Positions 22,343 through 31,605 of a DNA stretch of 64,000 nt are shown piece after piece (positions within the stretch are counted from its first letter, which is position 1; each line of letters starts with the position of its first letter). The position numbers and the translations under genes are program-made. The DNA is from Evernia prunastri (taxonomy: Eukaryota > Ascomycota > Lecanoromycetes > Lecanorales > Parmeliaceae), in assembly GCA_003184365.1 (NCBI GenBank), contig NKYR01000070.1:124001-188000 (forward strand). Reading direction: 5' to 3'. Below the pieces are notes generated by a model, which saw nothing but the letters and a program-made list of their open reading frames with translations, made no database searches and had not been told where the DNA came from.

Positions 22343-23993
22343 ATGACGGATCTCTTTCGAGAAACGGTGTTCGGACGCTTACTCCACCTTGCATCTGGAC
22401 GACGGCTTTTCCGGCGCGATGAAGAGCTCGATCCATCGACCATCTTACAATATAGCCTTAACCAGTCGGAGTCATCATCCAGATCAAACGTCAGTGGTAT
22501 TGAGACAGACGCAGAAAAAGGCAAAGATAAACGTTTGGTTGAGTGGTCAGAGGATGATCCGCACAATCCGAGGAATTGGTCTACCGCCAAGAAAGTATTC
22601 GTCACGTTCCAGATTTGTCTCTTGACAACTTCTGTATACATCGGCTCAGCCATCTACACCGCTGGAATTCCAGGGATCCAGCAGCAATTTCAAGTCAGTG
22701 AAGTCAAGGCTCTATTAGGCTTGACCCTTTTTGTGTTGGGCTATGCACTCGGTCCGATGATTTGGGTGAGTAGACTCTTGACCTCATAGTGAAGTGGAAC
22801 AAACCTAATCATGACTCGCGTAGGCGCCTATGTCGGAAATACCTTACATTGGCCGTAATCCCATCTATATAGGAACCCTCGCCGCATTCATTCCCCTTCA
22901 GCTCGGCGTGATATACGCTAAGAAATTTTCGATGCTTTTGGCATTCCGATTCATCACTGGACTTGTTGGAAGCCCCGTCCTGGCCACTGGAGGGGCCACT
23001 ATCGCAGACTTATACAAGCCTTCGAAGCAGATGTACTCCATCGCAATCTGGGGTATTTCAGCGGTACTCGGTCCTGCCATGGGTCCCCTCATCGGAGGCT
23101 TCGCCGCTGAAAGCAAGGGCTGGCAATGGCCTCTCTGGGAGCTCATATGGCTCTCCGGCTTCTGCTTGGTCTTTCTCATCTTCTTCCTTCCGGAGACCAG
23201 CTCAAGCAACATCATCTACCGTCGCACTGCCCACATCCGCAAGGCTACCGGCAACACCAACATCACGTGCGAGTCAGAGCTGGAAGCCGAAGGCATGTCC
23301 ACGCAGGAAATCATTTCCATGGTCTTCATCCGCCCCTTCACCCTCACCTTGAAGGAACCCATCTGCTTCGCTCTCAACCTCTACATCGCCCTCGCCTACG
23401 GTCTCCTCTACCTCTGGTTCGAGTCCTTTCCCATCGTCTTCGGTGAGATCTACCACTTCTCTCAGGGTCTCGAAGGTCTGGCCTTCCTCGGCATTCTCAT
23501 CGGTGCCCTCGTGGTCTTGGTGCCCTTTTTCTACTACAGCTACAAATTCGTTGAGCCCCAATTCAACCAAAACGGCGAACTCCGGCCCGAAATCCGTCTG
23601 CAGCCCGCTATGATCGGCGCCTTCTTCATTCCCGTCTGCCTCTTCTGGTTCGGCTGGACGTCACGCGCGTCGGTCCACTGGATCGTGCCGATCATCGGCA
23701 CATCGTTCTTCTCCATAGGCACATTCCTGCTATTCATGGCTGTGCTTGGCTACCTGGGCGACGCCTACCCGAAATATGTAGCGTCCGTCTATGCGAGCAA
23801 CGATCTGGTGCGATCGGGGTTCGGGGCGGCGTTTCCGCTGTTCGCAAACGCCATGTACACGAAGTTGGGGATTGGCTGGGCGAGCAGTCTGCTGGGTTTC
23901 TTGGCGATTGCGTTCATTCCGATTCCGTTCGTGCTGTACTTTTACGGGCGGAGGATCAGGTTGAGCAGTAAGATGGCGAGGCATGATTTATAG
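22343..23993 (+). CDS. MFS drug/polyamine-type exporter (DHA1)
   Basis: Join 22343..22765, 22824..23993 (530 aa). The 58-nt intron is GTGAGT..GTAG. An ~80-residue hydrophilic N-terminus ends in the family signature DPHNPRNWS. About 12 hydrophobic segments follow. Motifs visible are GYALGPMIWAPMSEIPYIGR (motif A region, split by the intron), RFITGLVGSPVLATGGATIAD and GPAMGPLIGGFAAE (antiporter motif C). This is the DHA1 group of H+ antiporters that expel drugs, polyamines or secondary metabolites at the plasma membrane. The substrate cannot be read from sequence. The neighbouring Zn2Cys6 gene suggests pathway-specific control. Confidence 0.92.
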
Positions 23994-25188
23994 AGAAAGA
24001 CTTATGTTAATCATGATTATGTACTTATATGACGGATGATGGAGGAAAACTTTGAGCATATAGAATAATAGAAAGCATAGATGCATATAATACTGTCACG
24101 TACTTAGCTCGTGCCTCGCTGTGCAAAGGGAAGAAGAATCCATTCGTCGTTTTGACTCGCATACAAAGCCTCCGCCAACCTCTCCTGTAGTCAGCTATTC
24201 GATTTACTTGCGAGGTGGGGGTTTTTCCTTGGGACAAAGACGTGATGATGGCTTTTACGAGTCGTCAAAGCCAATGTTCGGGTTGGTTTCGTTTATCCTC
24301 GACGACGTGGCAATTCTCGGCAGCCCGTGAACTATTTCAGAACTGCGGTGTCTGAGACTAGACTTCTACCAACTTGCCTATGCAAGATTCGTCTCCGCTA
24401 ATCGCTCGTTGAAAGCTGCCAGGCGCAACCCGTGACCGTGACCATGCTGACTGACCGTTTTCGACAAAGAGATCAACAAGCTGTCCTGGATCCCGTCATG
24501 TAGGCTAGCGTTGCTTAGATGCTGCTCCTATCGTAGCTGAGAGCGAGGTCATTCATGCTGCGTCTAGAGACGACGATTGAAATGTTTTTACGGAGATCAC
24601 TGACGGAGGCGAAGTACTTTGCATTGTAGTGCGGCCGATGATATGTAACGTTCAACAATGTCAGTGCATGACACAGCATCACCAGTGGCAAAGCTAGAGC
24701 CTTGAAAGGACTGATGCGATAGTGGCACGAATATTCTAAGTGCAGCCCAGCACACTCGAATAAATCGTTCAAACTGCATGTTTCGTCAACTAGCCCCCAA
24801 TAAGGTGTGTTCACGCCGCATATTTCGTCAATCCGCCCCCAATAGATCGTCCGGGCCGCATCTTTCGTCAAACGGCCCCAACGAATCGTTCACGCCGCAT
24901 GTTTCACAACTTTTCCACCAAGATTGGGGTCCGTGATTTGGTATAGTCTACAAAACACAGTAGGCGTGCAGAAGATGTATAAGTGGAGAGAGATTTCCAG
25001 TTGCCTTTTCCCTCTGGACACCAGCATCCTTGAGTTTTCTCATCTTCTTTCGCAAAAGCTTCTCCAGCTTTCTGATCGGTCTCCATCACCATCGTCATCG
25101 TCATCGTCATCGTCATGATGCAGTATTGGATGAGTAGATTGGCCCTTTCCCTTTCCGATCGCAAATCGACTCAAAAATTCCAGATACT
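23994..25188. other. intergenic with a ~40-bp tandem repeat
   Basis: No supported gene. Minus-strand frames at 24515-24871 owe their length to the tandem repeat near 24780-24900. A (TCATCG)n tract lies at about 25084-25117, just before the secreted-protein gene. Confidence 0.55.
24766..24906. repeat. ~40-bp minisatellite, about four copies
   Basis: The landmark gcat(n)tttcgtcaa begins at 24777, 24818 and 24858, with a final variant at 24897: spacings of 41, 40 and 39 bp. The shared unit is roughly TCGTTCACGCCGCAT plus TTTCGTCAA plus GCCCCCAAT. Copies differ at several positions. Confidence 0.75.
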
Positions 25189-25828
25189 TTGACCTTGTTG
25201 GGTCTCCTTCCCCTCGCCTTCGCAGCACCAGCACCCTCCGACTACCGTCTCATCACCCAAGGCACAGGAGGGACCTTCAGCTACAACGGCGAAAGCGACC
25301 CCAATGCCATCGGTACAGACGGCTGCGGTACCTGCGTCGGCTTCTTTGTCAATCTCCCCGGCGTGAACCCAGGTACGTAGGCGACGAGGCGCCTCACTTA
25401 CTAAAATTTCAAATCATCTCGCTCATTTCACCCCAGTGGCATACGTCGCCCATGTCGACAGCGGTGCCGCCAACCTCGTGCCCGACGACAGCACCAACTC
25501 CCGATACCAACAGGTCGTCGCGACGGCTCAGCAAATCTTCAAGCAATCGGTGATCTCGGGCTGGGATGCGTCATCCGCCGTGTTCTCGACCGAAGGCGGC
25601 GATATCGGATTCGCGCACGCTGTGCGCGACGGCGTCATGAGTGCGGTCGGCGGGTCGGACGGCGACGCTGATTTTTATTCGAACTCGGATGGTTTCGTGG
25701 TCCCGGTCCAGAGTGATGGCTCTTTCCAGCCGATCTTGCCGCCCATGCAGTTGAATACGCAGCGCAATCGGAATAAGTGGAATGGGGTCGATTTGGCTGG
25801 TGGTGTGGCGTGGACGATTGATAGCTGA
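25189..25828 (+). CDS. small secreted protein with NTAN1/CheD-like Cys-His signature
   Basis: Join 25189..25372, 25437..25828. The 64-nt intron has GTACGT, an ACTAAA branch and CCCCAG. A hydrophobic start (LTLLGLLPLAFAAPAPSDY) looks like a signal peptide. The mature part has GCGTCVGFFVN followed ~20 residues later by YVAHVDSG, then a helix (SRYQQVVATAQQIFKQSV) and a VFSTEGGDIGF strand. This order resembles CheD deamidases (GSCV.. then AH) and eukaryotic Nt-Asn amidase NTAN1 (TTCH.. then AHFDG), whose catalytic Cys and His sit at these places. That is fold-level inference only. The start is unresolved: the frame has no ATG after TAG 25135-25137, and position 25189 is TTG. ATGs at 25115/25118 plus a GTATTG..CAG intron miss the frame by one base. 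Confidence 0.65.
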
Positions 25829-27043
25829 GTTGGAGGCATGTTTAGGAGCCGGCGCAGCGTGACATGAGAGACGAGGTCGATGTGTAAAATTGAAGCGCTA
25901 TCTACATTCCTTCGCCCCTTTTCGTCGCAAGCGCACGGCTTTGAGGAGATGTTACATCCATCACCTCTGAGACTCGAATGCTAGCTCTGTAGCCTCAGAG
26001 CAAGTGTTCATCGTTCCGAAAGTGTTTTGCCTAGTTGGCTCGGTCTTCATCATAATACCTTGCTCCTACCTTTCCATAGCTATACAAGCTAATGGTGATC
26101 TCGGCTAGAACGCCTCCAACTACCTTACTGTGCCTCCCCCTTACTAGCCTTTAGTCAAGCTGTACTCACTACTCCGTAGCGATGTCTGCACGCTGCCCGG
26201 TCTTTTCTTAGACCTACTCTACACCAATACCCATCTGATCAAGCTCTATTGACCAAGAGCTTCAGAAGATCGTCAAATCACGACTAACGCCATTATGAAA
26301 AAGCACAATCATTCAGACCCTGGTCGGAATGAAAATTGATCTACAGTGCATACGGCAAATACCAGGCTGTGTGAGCGAGACAGTGCGCGGAACCAAGAGG
26401 ATTGGTTCAACACACGCAAGGATAGTTGGTGAGTGTTAGATGATTTGATCCGTGGGTCCAATCGCTGCGACAATTACATGACGGAGGACATGTGCACTGG
26501 TGTTGAGTTCGTAGCAGCAAGAGCTATAGCAATATACATTGACAGATCACAGATGTGGCTGCAGCGTAGGCGAAGTGCTGGCTCTTTGTGGCTAGTTCTG
26601 TGGGCGTGTGTATGCGATCTTTGGAGTAAATAGAGCGCATAGCTGTTTGAATCGGACCTTCAGGGAGTTTTGGATGTCTGGCTAAGAAGTCGTTTGCCTT
26701 CGAAGAGTGGTTGTGTTGGTATTCGTGCTAGATCGTCGAAGCTTGGATCTGAGGTGTCTGTAGCTGGGAAGAGTAGTGAAGAGAGGAAGGAGGGGGCGTG
26801 TTTTAGGAGAGAAAATGTGTGTTCATGGCAGGCGGACGTGCACACATGAGCAGATTGGACTGTTGTTGATAATGCTCATCAGGTGTGTTGAGTACGGGAA
26901 TACGTGAGGCTAGTGCGTATCATTTTCAGCAATCAACACCGCAACATATGCTTTACCGATTTACCCTCCCCACTCCTTTCACTATTTAACCCTTCATTCT
27001 TCCACCTCCACTCCCAACCCCTTAGAATCTCATTACAGTAGTC
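25829..27043. other. intergenic, no gene seen
   Basis: Short unrelated open frames only. A TATTTAA box near 26980 and a pyrimidine-rich leader lie just before the next gene. Confidence 0.5.
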
Positions 27044-27658
27044 ATGGTGTGCAGAATTCTATCGCGACACCGCATACAAGAATGCGAGGACACGGACAAA
27101 ATTGCAGCCAGTCAACTCAGGAAGATGAAATCCGACCTGTTCGATAAACACGGAAGCATACCGGCTACCCAAAAAGACATCATGAACCGCAACGCATCTG
27201 TGTCGCCCTTTTTCCAGCTCCCAGTCGAGATCCGAGTCCGGATCTACAAGCTCGTGCTCGGTGGCCATCTGTTGTGGATCTGCGCTCATCTTTCCAAAAC
27301 CTACTTTTGGGGCGCACGAGGCAACTCAAAATCCGCAAAGATGCACAAGGGAGTAATGCTCTATAAACGAATGGACATCAGTCGCTTCGGTGGAAGACTT
27401 GACGTCGGCCTCCTGCGCGTCAGCAGACACATCTACACCGAAACCTCGCTCCTGCCGTACGAGTTCAATACCTTCGCCTTCGAGAGTATAGACGTAACGA
27501 GAGAATTTATGGAAGCGGTGAGACCGGGGAGGAAGCAAGTACAGAGGAATGCGATGGGGCCGTACGAGATCTGTTCTTTGTCGGATTTCTGCCTCATATC
27601 GAGGAATTGGCTCCCGTCAGAAGAGAAGTCTGTGGATTTCGATGATAAAGAGCTTTGA
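27044..27658 (+). CDS. DUF7730/F-box-like fungal protein
   Basis: Single exon, 204 aa, ATG 27044. After a basic N-terminus comes SPFFQLPVEIRVRIYKLVLG, the signature of the F-box-like DUF7730/2EXR family that is greatly expanded in Dothideomycetes. It is followed by the conserved LLRVSRHIYTETSLLPYEFN segment. Family members are often 250-300 residues, so this one is short at the C-terminus. Biochemical function is unknown. F-box-like folds suggest protein-protein contacts, possibly with an SCF ligase, but no Skp1-binding evidence can be read here. Confidence 0.75.
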   Translation: MVCRILSRHRIQECEDTDKIAASQLRKMKSDLFDKHGSIPATQKDIMNRNASVSPFFQLPVEIRVRIYKLVLGGHLLWICAHLSKTYFWGARGNSKSAKMHKGVMLYKRMDISRFGGRLDVGLLRVSRHIYTETSLLPYEFNTFAFESIDVTREFMEAVRPGRKQVQRNAMGPYEICSLSDFCLISRNWLPSEEKSVDFDDKEL

Positions 27659-28257
27659 GAGTCTGGGGAGATAGGTTCCGATGGTCACTCGGGTCTTGCT
27701 AGTGGAGGTTGAGAGCAACTTCCTGAATGTCAACTCAAACTTTAGATATTGGAACTACCTCCTCCCAAGTACGCCCATGAAGTTCACATGACTGATCTGC
27801 GTCGTCCGCTATACCATTCCTCTTCATGCTCCTACGAGAGCCTATACGAAGCCCCTAAACAGGTCTCTGGGAAACTAAGACTGGAGCTTCATTTTGAATG
27901 GCGAAAATGGTAAATCTTTCAGCTCCCTTGTAACCGCAGAGCATACCGCATTCACAAAATGAGCCACCTCCCATCATCCACGCGGAGTGCTCTCCTCAGA
28001 TCTTATATCAGCGTTTTGGATGTTTTGCAGCCACGGGAATACATGAGGTCTAGATGCCTTTTGCGAAATTCGCGTAGTCACCCTTCTGAGCCGTCTAACA
28101 GAGCGCTTGAGATGCATTCTGGCATTCGTAGATCTATCTTGGGTGTATTTGTAACAAAGAAGGCGGTCGCGTATTGCTTTCGGGCGACGAAGGTCCATTT
28201 TCGCCGCTTTGAAACGCTGCCAATGGCAGCCGATGGATAAATGTCGTTCCGCTTACT
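27659..28257. other. intergenic with a dispersed repeat copy
   Basis: No gene seen. 28121-28189 resembles 36370-36438. Confidence 0.5.
28121..28189. repeat. dispersed repeat copy B1
   Basis: A 69-bp segment that starts ggcattcg(t/g)agatctat and ends cgcgtattgctttcggg aligns without gaps to 36370-36438, about three quarters identical by eye. Confidence 0.6.
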
Positions 28258-31200
28258 TCAAAGTGCCTTTCCCATGCTTCTAGTCCGCATTCTCTCTCGG
28301 TTCTGGGCTCCTCTTCGTCTTCGATCTGGAAGTGAGGCTGAGCTGCGGTTATCGGAATCGGACCCGGTGGAAGATTGTCTAGATCGTTTTCCAGAGTGCT
28401 CAGTCTCCCTCGTGGAACGATTAGCGATACGCCGGTCATATTCTGCAAATCCACACTCCGTAGGAGAGCCACATGCACACCCACCAAATTCTCTGAGAAC
28501 TATCTTCGCCCAGTCGGCGGTATAGTCGTCTACATCTTGAACATCGCCTTCCATCCTCGCTTCATCCTGATTGCGGTGATAGAAGACGCTTCGAATATGC
28601 TCGTCCAAGGTCCATCCTATTGTCAGCTCCGTCCCAGCGTCAAGGTCTTCCGTGGCGACGAAGTAGAAGTGACAGTCGGGACCATTCTCCAAAAATGTCC
28701 TCATGCTCAAATTAGGCTTACAACTTCTCCGTAGATATCGACAGATGGTACCCTCGCGGCGCGTGTCTATGTATATAGGGAGCTTCGGATGAAAGAAAAC
28801 AAATGGAGCAGGATGGCGTAAATATTCCCATTGGTTGTTTGGGTCTTGAATGTAATGCCGCCTATGGCCAATCTTACCGCGGAGTTCACCAATGATAGAG
28901 TCTTTTGGCCTAAACGAATCTATGGTGATATAAGTCCATCGAGGCTGTTGACTATCAGACATAGCGCGCTCTTCCTCCCTGTATTCCTTTTTGAGATCAG
29001 GCAGAGGCATGGATTTCAGCGGCTGTTCACAGCGATTAAAGACGTCTTGAGGCGTTAATCCATTTGTTGCCTCTCTTAGTAGCTCAACATCGTGACACCA
29101 AGAATATAAGTCTCGTCTTATCTTCCAATCATGGAAAAGATTGGTCGGTACTGGTAGCGATCTTGGGTGGCAATCTACGCAGAAGTGATCTATAACCTCG
29201 AGTTCCTCCTTTGTAAGCGTAGTGCCGTGTTTGTCGATATAGTAACATCGGGTATGCTGCCAAGTGTCACACAAGTAGCAATAAACCGTGTTCCCATCAT
29301 CCTCTTGGAATCCGCAGATGCACTTCATAGTGGGGGGAAACTTCCAGAACGCTTTCAATATCGGGTCTTCTATATAAAAGGCATCCTCGTGGGCAGAATG
29401 TCGAAGAAAGGAACCTCCAAGGAAACCCCATTCTTCAGTTCTCATAGTCTCCTGCGAATTCTCAGAGAAATAATTGTCTTCTTCATCTGGTATTGATTCA
29501 TCAGACGGTCTCGTTGGAGCATCATAAGGGATTTCATCAAATACTGGCTTTTCCTCACAGTGAAAACCCTCGATAATCGTTGTCCTAATCTTCTGTTCCC
29601 CTGACATCTTGCTCGAAGGCGCATCCTCGACATTGTCGGGCCATGGTAAGGACTTCAATGCCAACATACGAAGATGTTCCGCGACATGGACTTCCATGCT
29701 GCCACTTGTTGTCCGAGTTTCTTTGCAAAGTGGACAGGAATCAAAGATTGGGCCATTACGCTGCGTACTGCGCTCGGACAAAAGGGAAAGCTGCTTTTCA
29801 GAAAACGTGCCATAGTGGTGTTGGCGCACGTGACTTTCGAATGCTGGCTGGGTCTGGAATATCTCAGGTTTATGAGACTTTGCAGCACATCGCCATTCGA
29901 GCATATGTTCCTGGCGCATGTGTTTCAGCCACGGTTGGCTATGCTTGTATAGGACATCCGGCTGGTTGCAATCTTCAAACACGCAAACGTACGGATCAAG
30001 GTCGTTTTTAACATGTTCGCTGCATAATTAGCTAAATTATGAAAGGAATTAATGAAACCACGTACCTCCACTTTTTAGGGTTCGTGGCGTCATCTCCCAA
30101 GAGTACTAAGAAGCAGTAAGGACACATGGGCTCGAGGCCTTCAGCAGTCGTCGGTTTTGGTGGAATATCATCGTCTTTCATAGATAGTATAGTCTCAGCT
30201 GACGATAGACGAGAGGGCGTAGAGGCTTTCCGAAACTTTCCGGAATCCAAGGTTGTAGCGGTATGCGCCCGCGAAAGAACCTGAGTACGTGCTAGTTGCA
30301 GTCGGGAGTGCTCCCAATCGCCTGTCTTGCTTTTTGAAAAGTTGGTGCTTTCCACAATCTTCGAAGGCTGTTTGATGTTTTCAACGGCTGTGTGCTTCGG
30401 TAATATTCGAATGGGTTCGGCGCCATAACGAGATTTGCGATACAGTATACGTCTACGACGCAGTGACATGGTTGATGCCAACCGAGTCTGGATCTTCTTG
30501 TGAGCTTTCGGGAACTTTGTCTCAAGTAATGGCGTAGCAAAGTTGTCCTTAAAAAGTTGGCCTAGGTCGTTACCGTCTTCATCTTTGTATGTGAAGTTCG
30601 CAACAGCCCTCATATTGTGGCTTTCGACACTTGCTTTTCGGATAGTGTTAGAGAATTTATGGAGTATATCAATGTCATCCTTTACTGCGGCCAAAGCCTC
30701 CTCTAACAGCTTTGTCAGAGACTCAGATCCGCCGATGGCAGGCAATACAAGTTCAGGTAGATGATTCGACCGCACTTTGTATATCTCCCAGCCTACTGTG
30801 TGACAGTCAGTATACTCGATCTTCTCAAAGACGGTTCCAATCACTAGAGCATCTAGCGAGCTCTACCCATTTTCATTTCAGCAATTAGCTCTTCACCGCT
30901 GGTCGTGACTTGTTCGCTGTATACAAATGATGCTGGTCCAGATCACCAAACGTCATTCATCAAAGAGTTCCTAGCTCACGCATTGAGCCATGTCACCATC
31001 GCCAGGTATTCGCAAACTGTTCATGCTTATGAAACTCACTCACTTTTATCAATATGGCCGAGCAGCACTTCGAGCAAACGGATTAGAAGATCCTTGATAT
31101 CCGGGGCTTCTCTTAGACGATGGTCCATGGAAGCATGCCCAGCCGCAAACACACCGATGTTAGAGGCCCAGATCATAAATCTACCGCACTGGTCCTCCAC

Positions 31201-31368
31201 CAGAGCATCGGACGGGCCGTGTCCCAATTGCTGGGACTGAGAAAGACATTGATGGAACAAATCAACGCATTGTCTGGCAGGTTCAGACACCGCTCGCTGG
31301 GTTGATGGATTCTCCATGTCGGGCAATGAGGGCAAAGGCAGATTTGGGCGAGAATCTGGCACCCCCAT
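28258..31368 (-). CDS. C2H2-type fungal protein fused to PHD finger and SET domain
   Basis: Complement join 28258..30019, 30066..30795, 30867..30916, 31040..31368 (956 aa). All phases agree (introns 46, 71, 123 nt; the 50-nt exon restores HIDKSDEQVTT..). Residues 1-~300 are the fungal helical region seen in C2H2 proteins, ending TMSLRRRRILYRKSRYG. About 345-500 are C2H2-like fingers (CPYC, VCVFEDC, HMRQEH, CPLC, HVAEHL). About 603-654 form a PHD finger (CICGFQED, CYLCDTWQHTRC, HFCVDC). About 732-839 form a Set3/Set4-type SET domain (NNQWEYLRHPAPFVFFHP, YLRRSCKPN, FVATEDLDAGTELTIGW), followed by CACGSPTEC. Set3-type SET domains usually bind chromatin and may lack methyltransferase activity. 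The N-terminal family normally lacks PHD-SET, so this is an unusual fusion. The start could also be ATG 31317. It is divergently paired with the DUF7580-S8 gene. Confidence 0.82.
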
Positions 31369-31605
31369 GTACAATTCATCAGGTAGCTGTAGGCTTTTCA
31401 GTTAGCGTGATCGATCGACTCTCTTTGAGCTTGCTAAGTAGGATGAGGTTTACATAACCTAAAAATAGCACAGCTTATCATAGGTATCTACCCCGCAGCT
31501 GAAGCTTAGCGCGTAATTGACTTGTAGGCGGCTAATGTACGATGTATCTGATCTCTACTTCGGAAGAAGAAGAAGAAGAAAAAGAAGATAAAGAAGACGA
31601 GAGTG
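31369..31605. promoter_or_regulatory. short divergent intergenic (putative bidirectional promoter)
   Basis: About 237 bp separate the start codons of the SET fusion (-) and the DUF7580-S8 gene (+). The right end has a GAA-rich tract (about 31564-31600). No sharp motif can be assigned. Confidence 0.45.

Noticed and set aside
24515..24871. 118-codon minus-strand frame
   Set aside because: Length is explained by the ~40-bp tandem repeat; the peptide has no recognisable character outside the repeat.
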